A stretch of DNA of 5,231 bases, taken from positions 1 through 5,231 of the forward strand of contig JAPHTE010000360.1 in NCBI GenBank assembly GCA_026196445.1, read 5' to 3'. A program made the position numbers and the translations under genes. This DNA comes from Lysobacterales bacterium (lineage in GTDB: Bacteria > Pseudomonadota > Gammaproteobacteria > Xanthomonadales > SZUA-36). Of the stretch, positions 1-5,081 are shown in pieces; the first letter of the stretch is position 1; each line of letters begins with the position of its first letter. The notes under the pieces are model-generated. The model was given only the letters and a program-made list of their open reading frames with translations, made no database searches and was not told the DNA's origin.

Positions 1-387
1 CATCCGGCCGGCCGCGAAAGCGGTGCCGATTTTGGCCAGCCTGACGCTCAACTCGTGACCCAGGCCCCTGCCGGGCTCGGTCTTTACGATAAACAGTTCA
101 TCGCCCTCGTCCGCCAGCGACTTGACGACTTCCAGTGCGGCCTTGACGGGTGCCTCGGCTTCCGGCCCCAGGCTCTTGCTTTTCGGTGCAAAGGTCGCGA
201 AACGATCCAGGTTCATCTTGCCCTTGGCGAAAAACCCCAGGGCCTCGTCCTGGTCTTCCTTGCTGCTACCGGAACCGCCCAGCAGGCCGCGGATATGTTC
301 CGCAGTGACGACCAGGGAGGAATGAAACTGTTCGATGCGGGGACGTACCGCGTCGAGTGCGCAGGCGTTACGTTCTTCAAACGGCAT
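1..387 (-). CDS. Unrecognised third gene of the kor operon (5' part only, runs off the left edge)
   Basis: An open frame of 129 codons starts at an ATG (387-385) and continues without a stop to the window edge, so the C-terminus is missing. It starts MPFEERNACALDAVRP. The first 45 or so residues look helical and end in a Gly/Ser-rich stretch (LLGGSGSS). A mixed charged region follows, then a predicted strand-turn-helix segment containing KTEPGRGLGHEL near residues 102-113. I see no cysteine cluster, signal peptide or membrane segment. A good Shine-Dalgarno AGAAGGAG (398-405) lies inside the 3' end of korB, 10 bases before the ATG. The start overlaps the korB stop by 11 bases, so translation is probably coupled. 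I do not recognise the family. From context it may be an accessory subunit, an electron-transfer partner or a regulator of the oxidoreductase. That it is a real gene is fairly sure; its function is unknown. Confidence 0.8.
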   Translation of the reverse strand, partial: MPFEERNACALDAVRPRIEQFHSSLVVTAEHIRGLLGGSGSSKEDQDEALGFFAKGKMNLDRFATFAPKSKSLGPEAEAPVKAALEVVKSLADEGDELFIVKTEPGRGLGHELSVRLAKIGTAFAAGRM

Positions 388-1333
388 AGCGGTCAAACTC
401 CTTCTCAAGTTTACTAACCTTCTCTTCCGGAGATACGGGTGGTACGGCCCGGATTTCGTCGTAGACGGGGCGGCTACCATCCTTGAAGAAGATACCCAGG
501 CGTAGCTTATCGGTGCGTGCCGCCAGCAGGCGGGCTTCGTCCAGGTCTTTCGGATCGTGGGTGCGTTGGTTGGTGAACAACTTGTCCAGCCCGGGCGCAT
601 TGACGCCTTCTTTGTGCACCAGCAGTTCGGTCAGATTCGGGTCCTTGACATTTTCCAGGAACACGTCCGCGGTGAACTTGGGACAGCGCTGCAGGATACG
701 GACAAACGAAAAGCCCTTGTGGTGGTACGCCGCTTCCAGCGTTGCGTACAGGTGCGCCGGCACCCAGTCGGCGGTCTGTGCTACGAACGACGCGTTGGTG
801 ATACCCAGCGTCGCCTGCAGCGGATCGAGCGGTGGCAGGACCGTGCCGCGCGGGGACGTCATCGACGAGTGGCCCATCGGCGTGGTCGGTGACGTCTGGT
901 TCTTGGTCAGGCCATAGATGTTGTTGTCCAGCAGCAACACCGTCATGTTGGTGTTGTAACGCGTGGCGTGGATCCAGTGACCGGCGCCGATCGAGGTGCA
1001 ATCACCGTCACCCGTGACCACAAATACGTCGAGGTCGGGGCGTGCCAGCTTCAGGCCGGTCGCGATCGGTAATGCCCGACCGTGGATGCCGTGGAAGCCG
1101 TAGGAATTCACATAGTGCGGGAAGCGGCTGGAGCAACCGATTCCGGATACAAATGCAATTTTTTCGGGCTTGAGCTGTTCTTTCGCCAGCAGGCGCTTGA
1201 CCGCGTTCAGGGCGCCAAAATCGCCGCAACCGGAACACCACTTGCCTTCTTTCTTCTGGTAATCATCGGCTACCAGGCATTCTGTTGCGGAATCGTCCTC
1301 GAGACCCAGCAGGGAAATTGGAATACTACTCAT
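377..1333 (-). CDS. korB: 2-oxoacid (probably 2-oxoglutarate):ferredoxin oxidoreductase, beta subunit
   Basis: This is the TPP and iron-sulfur subunit of a cytoplasmic enzyme that interconverts 2-oxoglutarate plus CoA with succinyl-CoA, CO2 and reduced ferredoxin. At 318 residues it is close to the usual length. Visible motifs: KWCSGCGDFG with Cys33 and Cys36, GIGCSSRFP with Cys67, and QRCPKF with Cys217. These match the four cluster ligands known for archaeal two-subunit enzymes. The TPP/Mg motif is GDGD (108-111) followed by DNNIYGLTKNQTSPT (136-150). Arg70 sits where the Sulfolobus enzyme has a substrate-binding lysine, as I recall also for mycobacterial KorB. The ATG overlaps the korA stop as ATGA (4 bases), and a strong GAGGAGGGAG (1341-1350) precedes it. 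Substrate is inferred from similarity to actinobacterial KorB; pyruvate or another 2-oxoacid cannot be excluded. No ferredoxin-like delta subunit is visible in the window. Confidence 0.95.
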   Translation of the reverse strand: MSSIPISLLGLEDDSATECLVADDYQKKEGKWCSGCGDFGALNAVKRLLAKEQLKPEKIAFVSGIGCSSRFPHYVNSYGFHGIHGRALPIATGLKLARPDLDVFVVTGDGDCTSIGAGHWIHATRYNTNMTVLLLDNNIYGLTKNQTSPTTPMGHSSMTSPRGTVLPPLDPLQATLGITNASFVAQTADWVPAHLYATLEAAYHHKGFSFVRILQRCPKFTADVFLENVKDPNLTELLVHKEGVNAPGLDKLFTNQRTHDPKDLDEARLLAARTDKLRLGIFFKDGSRPVYDEIRAVPPVSPEEKVSKLEKEFDRYAV

Positions 1334-3207
1334 TTGGACGCTCCCTCCTCACTTTTGGCAATGATCGAGTTATAGATGTCGTTGGGCCGGAGCGGCTGGC
1401 CCGGGCAGCTGGTCCAGCAATCGATATCGACCAGCGTGTGCGCGCGCAACAACCAAGCGAGCTGGCCCATGCGACGTGTTTCTTCGGTGATGTAAGCGTC
1501 GCCCAGGGTATCGGAGTAGTTGATCTCCACCGTCATGACCTTCCTGAAGCGGCTGAAAATCTCTTTCAGACCAGGTTCGAGCGGTGACAGGAAGCTCAAC
1601 TGGCAACTGGACACTTTCAGGCCCTGTTCGCGGGCGCGGTCCACGGCCTCGTCGATAGCGCCCTGGGTTGAACCCCAGCCGACCACCAGCAGGTCGCCTT
1701 CTTCGTCACCATGGACTTCGGGTGGCATCAGTGTCGATTGGAACACCGCCAGCTTGCGGCTGCGCATCTTGCAACCGCGTTCGTTGCTGTCCGGGTGATA
1801 GGACACGTTGCTGTATTCATCGTGTGCCAGGCCGGTGACGGTGTGCTGCCCGCCGGGGGTGCCGGGAACCACGCGCCGCGACAAGCCGGTCTCGTGGTCC
1901 CATTCGTAGGGTCGCATACCTTCGGGCAGCGGCGAGAAATCCACCGGCTGCTGTTGCCAGCGCACGTCGAGCTTGGGCCGTGTAAATTGCTGTACACCGG
2001 TGGCCAGGTTGGCATCAGTCAGCACGATCACGACACAGCGGAATGCCTCGGCGATGCGGCGCGCGGTAACGATGGCGTGGAAACACTCCTCGATCGACCG
2101 CGGCGCGATAACGACACGCGGAGCATCGCCATGCTGACCATAAATCGAGGACAGCAGATCGGATTGCTCGACCTTGGTCGGCAGGCCCGTCGACGGGCCG
2201 CCACGTTGAACGTCCAGCACGACCAGTGGAATCTCGGTCATGATGGCCAGGCCCAGGAACTCGGTCTTCAGTGCCATACCCGGGCCGGAGGTCACCGTCA
2301 GTGCGACCTTGCCACCGTAGGAGGCGCCCAGCGCCACGCCCGCGGCGGCGATTTCATCCTCGGCCTGGTGAATGATGCCGCCATAGTTTTCGATTAGTGC
2401 AGCCAACTCGTGCGAAACCGAGGTGGCCGGTGTGATCGGGTACATCGCGCACAATTCCATGCCGGCGGCGATCGCGCCCAGGGCGGCAGCCTGGTTGCCG
2501 TTCATGACGACGCGATCTTCATCGGTGGGCTTAGTCTTGACGTCTACCTGGAAGTCCAGGTTTTCCCGCGCCCAGGCCATGCCATTCTTCACCAGCTGTA
2601 CATTCAGCTCGGTGACCTTGGCAGGCTTCTTCTTGAATATCTGCGCAATCTGCCGTTCGATAATGGAAACATCACGCTGGTAGATCTCCGCCAACAGGCC
2701 AAGTGCGAACATGTTCTTGCCGTGCTGCGGGTTATCCACGACCTTGAGGGTTTCTTCCTCGATAGGAACCAGCACAAAGCGATAGTTCTTGGAGGACATT
2801 TCTTCCATGGCCTCCGCGTACATCGTGCGGATTTTCTCGTCCTCGTGATTTTCCCAGGCGCTTTCCAGCAGGATGATGCAATCGTCCTGGAAGGAATCAA
2901 GCCGGTGGCGTGACAGGCAGACCTGGTCGTTGAAGGCAACGGCCAGTTTTGACTGGTCACCCCAGTTGGTGATTTTATCGGTACCGAATCGAATGATGTT
3001 GCCCGAGGTGCTGGTCACAGTGTGGTGCGGCGGCTCGATTTCCGCAGGGATAATCTCCACGGTCCAGACACCATTGCCCATCTTGGCGCAGGTCTGACCG
3101 AAGATCTGGGCACATTTTTGTGCACCCTCACCTGAGTTGGTAATGATTTCAACAGTATGTTCAGATACTGAAAAAATATTCTTGTTCTTTGCTGTTGGTT
3201 TGTTCAC
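1330..3207 (-). CDS. korA: 2-oxoacid (probably 2-oxoglutarate):ferredoxin oxidoreductase, fused gamma-alpha subunit
   Basis: Large subunit (625 residues) of the KorAB enzyme. Residues about 17-210 form the gamma-type domain, with SGEGAQ (25-30) and PAEIEPP (54-60) corresponding to the SGDGMQ and PAEIRAP motifs of fused KorA proteins. Residues about 233-410 are the alpha (pyrimidine-binding) domain: YPITPATSVSHELA from 256, the acidic HQAEDE (280-285) and RGGPSTGLPTKVEQSDL from 335. Residues about 505-580 are the C-terminal domain (LLVVGWGSTQGAIDEA, then MTVEINYSDTLGDAYI). The length fits the actinobacterial-type gamma-alpha fusion rather than a four-subunit enzyme. The start is GTG at 3207-3205: an in-frame TAG lies only two codons upstream and the next in-frame Met is residue 43, inside the gamma domain. 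A Shine-Dalgarno GGAGAGAG precedes it by 8 bases. The gene is first in the operon and overlaps korB by 4 bases. Function is sure as a 2-oxoacid oxidoreductase, less so for the exact substrate. Confidence 0.95.
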   Translation of the reverse strand: MNKPTAKNKNIFSVSEHTVEIITNSGEGAQKCAQIFGQTCAKMGNGVWTVEIIPAEIEPPHHTVTSTSGNIIRFGTDKITNWGDQSKLAVAFNDQVCLSRHRLDSFQDDCIILLESAWENHEDEKIRTMYAEAMEEMSSKNYRFVLVPIEEETLKVVDNPQHGKNMFALGLLAEIYQRDVSIIERQIAQIFKKKPAKVTELNVQLVKNGMAWARENLDFQVDVKTKPTDEDRVVMNGNQAAALGAIAAGMELCAMYPITPATSVSHELAALIENYGGIIHQAEDEIAAAGVALGASYGGKVALTVTSGPGMALKTEFLGLAIMTEIPLVVLDVQRGGPSTGLPTKVEQSDLLSSIYGQHGDAPRVVIAPRSIEECFHAIVTARRIAEAFRCVVIVLTDANLATGVQQFTRPKLDVRWQQQPVDFSPLPEGMRPYEWDHETGLSRRVVPGTPGGQHTVTGLAHDEYSNVSYHPDSNERGCKMRSRKLAVFQSTLMPPEVHGDEEGDLLVVGWGSTQGAIDEAVDRAREQGLKVSSCQLSFLSPLEPGLKEIFSRFRKVMTVEINYSDTLGDAYITEETRRMGQLAWLLRAHTLVDIDCWTSCPGQPLRPNDIYNSIIAKSEEGASK

Positions 3208-3215
3208 TAACTATT

Positions 3216-3223
3216 CTCTCTCC
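3216..3223 (-). promoter_or_regulatory. Ribosome binding site fixing the GTG start of korA
   Basis: On the minus strand this reads GGAGAGAG, 8 bases before the GTG at 3207. Because a TAG stop (3211-3213) closes the frame just upstream and no ATG occurs until residue 43, this site supports GTG as the true start. Confidence 0.7.
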
Positions 3224-3236
3224 GTAGCAGAGGTTT

Positions 3237-3266
3237 TTTAAACACGGCACTTCGATCTTCTGACAA
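3237..3266 (-). promoter_or_regulatory. Possible second, gene-proximal korA promoter
   Basis: On the minus strand TTGTCA (3266-3261, 5 of 6 to the -35 consensus) and TTTAAA (3242-3237, 4 of 6 to the -10) are separated by 18 bases. The predicted start is near 3230, leaving a leader of about 23 bases. It is weaker evidence than the box-dependent promoter, because low-complexity A/T runs produce such hexamers easily. Confidence 0.3.
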
Positions 3267-3271
3267 AGACA

Positions 3272-3285
3272 TTGATCCCAATCAT
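3272..3285 (-). promoter_or_regulatory. Second FNR-type box, between the korA promoter and the gene
   Basis: The plus strand reads TTGAT-CCCA-ATCAT, 9 of 10 to the FNR consensus. It lies 58 bp from the first box, centre to centre. Relative to the predicted start at about 3295 it spans roughly +11 to +24, where a bound regulator would hinder transcription. Relative to a second possible promoter (3237-3266) it lies just upstream of the -35, centred near -48. It could thus serve feedback repression or a second start. Confidence 0.55.
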
Positions 3286-3301
3286 GAAAACGTCGGCATG
3301 C

Positions 3302-3307
3302 ATAGTA
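3302..3307 (-). promoter_or_regulatory. Candidate -10 element of the korA operon promoter
   Basis: The minus strand reads TACTAT (4 of 6 to TATAAT, with TA at the start and T at the end). It lies exactly 22 bases downstream of the 3330-3343 box, the usual spacing where an FNR-family protein replaces the -35 contact. No good -35 at 17 bases is present, as expected of an activator-dependent promoter. The predicted leader before the korA GTG is about 88 bases. Confidence 0.5.
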
Positions 3308-3329
3308 GGGCATGGGCTGCCCGTCCGAC

Positions 3330-3343
3330 TTGATAAATGTCAA
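3330..3343 (-). promoter_or_regulatory. FNR/DNR-type activator box at -41.5 of the predicted korA promoter
   Basis: The plus strand reads TTGAT-AAAT-GTCAA, which on the minus strand is TTGAC-ATTT-ATCAA. This matches the FNR/ANR consensus TTGAT-N4-ATCAA at 9 of 10 positions and the DNR/NnrR form TTGAT-N4-GTCAA exactly. The centre is 3336.5. The -10-like TACTAT at 3302-3307 predicts a start at about 3295, which puts the box at -41.5, the classical position for class II activation. The regulator itself is not in the window. A CRP-type protein responding to lack of oxygen or to nitric oxide is inferred. Confidence 0.7.
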
Positions 3344-3466
3344 TTAATTTCGTATTGGCTGAAACTTTTGAGAACCTGTTTTACAGACGGATTTTCAATG
3401 GCTTATTGTCAGGTTTTTTACGCGCTCCATACTCATTGCCGATTATATTAATTTTACAACATATAA

Positions 3467-3486
3467 TCCCCAAAGAGCTATGGGGA
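3467..3486. repeat. Inverted repeat TCCCCA-N8-TGGGGA, possible operator of the dehydrogenase gene
   Basis: Two perfect 6-base arms (3467-3472 and 3481-3486) flank an 8-base centre. The repeat lies just upstream of the -10 at 3494-3499 and covers the region where a -35 would be. It is centred about 29 bp before the predicted start, a place suited to a repressor or an activator. The arms are G/C in an otherwise A/T-rich setting. I do not recognise the binding protein. Confidence 0.45.
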
Positions 3487-3489
3487 AAA

Positions 3490-3501
3490 GCATTATAATG
3501 C
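3490..3501 (+). promoter_or_regulatory. Palindromic -10 element of the short-chain dehydrogenase promoter
   Basis: GCATTATAATGC is a perfect 12-bp palindrome. It gives consensus TATAAT on the plus strand at 3494-3499 and on the minus strand at 3497-3492. For the dehydrogenase the predicted start is about 3506, leaving a leader of some 21 bases with a weak Shine-Dalgarno GGAAAAG (3517-3523). No clear -35 is found at 16-18 bases upstream (CAAAGA at 17), so the promoter may depend on an activator or on the -10 alone. A second TATAAT at 3462-3467 is a weaker alternative. Confidence 0.5.
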
Positions 3502-3526
3502 GCGCATCAATCTATCGGAAAAGATT

Positions 3527-4282
3527 ATGACCGGAGTCGAAAACAGGATAGCGCTGGTAACCGGCGCGGGGCGTGGAATCGGGCGTGAAACTGCAAAGCT
3601 GCTGGCAGAACGGGGCGCGCGGGTTATGGGGGTTGCACGTAGTGAGCAGGAACTTGCCACGTTGGGGCTGGACTACTTGGTGGCAGATCTTAGTACAGAG
3701 GAAGGTTGTGTTAAGGCAGTGACCGAGACAGAGCAGCGTCTTGGGCCAATCGCCATTTTTGTTTGCAACCACGGTCTCGGTTCCGCCCACGAACGCGTGA
3801 TCTGGGAACAGGACATCGCCACCTGGGAAGAAACGATGCGTATCAACCTGGATGGGCCGTTCTACCTGTCAAGGTTGATCGTGCGCAGCATGGTCGGTAA
3901 TGGTTATGGCCGCTGCGTGTACGTTTCGTCGACGGCGGGTGACGTGGCCGAGCACGCCGGATCCGCCTACAACTGCTCCAAGGCCGGCCTGATTGGCCTT
4001 GCACGCTCGGTGGCGCGTGATGGCGGCGCCCATGGCATCACTTCCAACGCCGTGCTGCCCGGCTGGGTGCACACCGAGATGGCTAACCGCTCAGCGCGGG
4101 CCGAGGCGGATGCACGGGGCATTACGCCGGAACAGGTGTGGGAAGAGCGCGCGGCGCTGTACGAGGCGGGCAGGGTGGCTACGCCACGCGAAGTCGCCGA
4201 GACGATCGCCTTCCTGGTCAGTGAAGAAGCCAGCGGTGTCAGCGGGCAATCGGTGAAGGTCTCGATGGGAGGCGTTTCTTAA
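3527..4282 (+). CDS. Classical short-chain dehydrogenase/reductase (SDR family), substrate unknown
   Basis: A 251-residue Rossmann-fold oxidoreductase of the usual length for classical SDRs, probably cytoplasmic. The nucleotide-binding motif TGAGRGIG is at 12-19, and Asp53 follows the third strand (VADL). The structural NNAG motif is altered to CNHG (80-83), and the conserved Asn is Asn107. The catalytic Ser135 (VSS), Tyr148 and Lys152 (YNCSK) are all in place, so it should be active. Arg16 in the glycine motif and Arg38 after the second strand favour NADP(H), an inference from known family rules. The C-terminal part has PGWVHTEM (178-185) and the usual GRVATPREVAETIAFLVS block (215-232). Candidate roles include FabG-like 3-oxoacyl reduction or hydroxyacid/alcohol oxidation; nothing here decides. 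The ATG at 3527 is eight residues before the first strand's end, as expected. It is transcribed away from korA, and no partner gene follows in the same unit. Confidence 0.9.
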   Translation: MTGVENRIALVTGAGRGIGRETAKLLAERGARVMGVARSEQELATLGLDYLVADLSTEEGCVKAVTETEQRLGPIAIFVCNHGLGSAHERVIWEQDIATWEETMRINLDGPFYLSRLIVRSMVGNGYGRCVYVSSTAGDVAEHAGSAYNCSKAGLIGLARSVARDGGAHGITSNAVLPGWVHTEMANRSARAEADARGITPEQVWEERAALYEAGRVATPREVAETIAFLVSEEASGVSGQSVKVSMGGVS

Positions 4283-4317
4283 GAGGAGCCCCTTCGGGCG
4301 GCGTGTGTAAGAAAAAT

Positions 4318-4346
4318 TTGACATCACCGGCGCTGCTATGTAAACT
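4318..4346 (+). promoter_or_regulatory. Sigma70-type promoter of the membrane protein/Xre unit
   Basis: A perfect -35 TTGACA (4318-4323), a 17-base spacer and the -10 TAAACT (4341-4346, 4 of 6) form the clearest promoter in the window. The predicted start is near 4353. It separates this unit from the dehydrogenase, whose stop lies 35 bases upstream without an obvious intrinsic terminator between them, so read-through is possible. Confidence 0.65.
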
Positions 4347-4357
4347 TTTTCATACAT
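4338..4357. repeat. Inverted repeat ATGTA-N10-TACAT over the promoter, possible Xre operator
   Basis: Arms at 4338-4342 and 4353-4357 are perfect reverse complements. Together they span the -10 and the predicted transcription start. A dimeric Xre-type repressor bound here would block RNA polymerase, which fits autoregulation by the small regulator encoded downstream. Five-base arms in A/T-rich DNA can arise by chance. Confidence 0.3.
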
Positions 4358-4378
4358 TTCGCAAAACCGGAGGTCGCC

Positions 4379-4825
4379 ATGTCCCTGGCCCGCAAGTCCG
4401 CCGTCGTCGTCTGCACCGTCTGGTCCCTGGTCGCGCTTGGTTCCTGCGTCATCTTTGCAACGACTGGTGTCTCCCAGCTCTCCACCGACGCCGGGCAGGG
4501 CGCACGCACGGCAATCGCCGCCCTGCTGTTGGCGGGCCTGGCCACCAACGGGGTTGTGAGCACTCTAGCGTGGCGCGGCCGCAAGCGCGGCCAGCTGGAC
4601 GAGCGCGACGCTGCGGTGGCCCTTCGCGCCTCCCAAGCCACGTTGATCGCACTGGCGGCTATCATCTACGCGGCGTGCATCGGACTCTACGTCGCCCACG
4701 AGGATGCGGGCGTGCTACCGGCCGGCTGGCTCTATATTCTGGCCTACGGGATCGTGGTGGTGGTTTCCCTGGTGCACTCGATCGCCCTGCTGGTGGTGGA
4801 CATCGGCGGTCGTGTCGATGGCTAA
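4379..4825 (+). CDS. Small four-helix integral membrane protein, partner of an Xre-type regulator
   Basis: The 148-residue product has four hydrophobic segments, roughly 7-30, 44-65, 86-106 and 116-141. The short loop between the second and third is charged (WRGRKRGQLDERDAAV, 65-80). The first residues (MSLARK) and this loop are basic, which by the positive-inside rule puts both ends and the loop in the cytoplasm. The DERD motif (74-77) before the third helix resembles small DUF2178-like membrane proteins often found beside short Xre regulators; that link is from memory and not tested. GGAGGT (4369-4374) lies 4 bases before the ATG, a little close but strong. The gene overlaps the downstream regulator by 8 bases and shares its promoter. 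The likely role is to sense something at the membrane or to hold the regulator there; both are inference. No enzymatic motif is visible. Confidence 0.8.
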   Translation: MSLARKSAVVVCTVWSLVALGSCVIFATTGVSQLSTDAGQGARTAIAALLLAGLATNGVVSTLAWRGRKRGQLDERDAAVALRASQATLIALAAIIYAACIGLYVAHEDAGVLPAGWLYILAYGIVVVVSLVHSIALLVVDIGGRVDG

Positions 4826-5036
4826 GGCCCGCATTCGCAACCGTGTCCGGGAGTTGCGCGAGGCGAGGGGGTTGACCCAGGCCGAGTTGGCCGCCCGCAG
4901 CGGCTGTACCCGGCAGACGATCATCATGCTGGAGAAGGAGAAGTACGTGCCTTCGCTGTCTCTGGCGTTCGCGGTGGCGGCCGTGCTCGGTGACCGCGTG
5001 GAAGAGGTATTCCAGCCCGAGGGATCCTCCGGTTGA
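4818..5036 (+). CDS. Short Xre-family helix-turn-helix transcriptional regulator
   Basis: The 72-residue product is almost only a DNA-binding domain. After a basic N-terminus (MAKARIRNRVRELREARG), the helix-turn-helix consists of TQAELAARSG (20-29) and the recognition helix TRQTIIMLEK (31-40). The YVPSLSLAFAVAAVLG segment (43-58) and the VEEVF ending (61-65) are typical of the small regulators that form membrane-protein pairs. There is no ligand-binding domain, so the signal must come from a partner, most simply the membrane protein encoded just before. The ATG lies inside the end of that gene (ATGGCTAA, 8-base overlap), with only a weak GGCGGT (4805-4810) ahead. Translation is therefore probably coupled and the two products made in linked amounts. 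The inverted repeat over the unit's promoter is a candidate target. Fold assignment is sure; regulated genes are unknown. Confidence 0.9.
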   Translation: MAKARIRNRVRELREARGLTQAELAARSGCTRQTIIMLEKEKYVPSLSLAFAVAAVLGDRVEEVFQPEGSSG

Positions 5037-5057
5037 GTCGCCCGGCCGGGTTATTGA

Positions 5058-5081
5058 ATCCGGTCCCTTTCTCTACCGGAT
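5058..5081 (-). terminator. Stem-loop at the stop codon between convergent genes (weak terminator candidate)
   Basis: ATCCGGT (5058-5064) and ACCGGAT (5075-5081) are perfect 7-base arms around a 10-base loop that includes most of the minus-strand stop codon. On the minus strand it is followed by TCAATAA, A/T-rich but without a proper U-run, so termination would be weak or factor-assisted. A perfect palindrome CCCGGCCGGG (5041-5050) lies next to it, just after the plus-strand regulator's stop; together they may separate the convergent transcripts. Confidence 0.35.

Larger units (their letters stand above)
3208..3526. other. Divergent intergenic regulatory region between korA and the dehydrogenase gene
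   Basis: This 319-base stretch carries no convincing gene and is visibly richer in A and T than its flanks. It holds the promoter elements for both divergent genes. Near korA are two FNR/DNR-type palindromes and -10-like hexamers. Near the dehydrogenase are a 12-bp palindromic -10 and a G/C-capped inverted repeat. No canonical intrinsic terminator or recognisable riboswitch was seen. Confidence 0.8.

Noticed and set aside
55..417. Plus-strand open frame of 120 codons opposite the third operon gene
   Set aside because: The minus-strand frame has a strong Shine-Dalgarno, coupling to korB and codon use like its neighbours; the plus-strand product shows no motif.
1711..2397. Long plus-strand open frame of 228 codons opposite korA
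   Set aside because: korA on the other strand has clear domain motifs throughout; the frame is an antisense shadow created by GC-rich codons.
3308..3322. Short inverted repeat GGGCA-N5-TGCCC considered as a leader-RNA hairpin
   Set aside because: It lies in the spacer upstream of the predicted -10, so it would not be in the korA transcript from that promoter, and it is only five base pairs.
3161..3343. Small cysteine-containing reading frame ahead of korA on the minus strand (TTG start, five Cys)
   Set aside because: It overlaps the korA start out of frame, its TTG falls inside the FNR/DNR-type box, neither start has a Shine-Dalgarno, and the sequence is explained by promoter elements. A leader peptide cannot be fully excluded.
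3231..3420. Direct repeat AGGTTTTTTA at 3231-3240 and 3411-3420
   Set aside because: It is mostly a T-run in A/T-rich DNA and could arise by chance; flanking bases do not match.
4288..4302. GC-rich hairpin GCCC-CTTC-GGGC just after the dehydrogenase stop, considered as a terminator
   Set aside because: The stem is only about four base pairs and no T-run follows, so it does not meet the usual pattern of an intrinsic terminator.
4303..4875. Plus-strand open frame of 190 codons overlapping the membrane protein and Xre genes
   Set aside because: It is Arg/Gly-rich and low in structure, typical of a shifted reading of GC-rich genes, whereas the two real frames have clear membrane helices and a helix-turn-helix.
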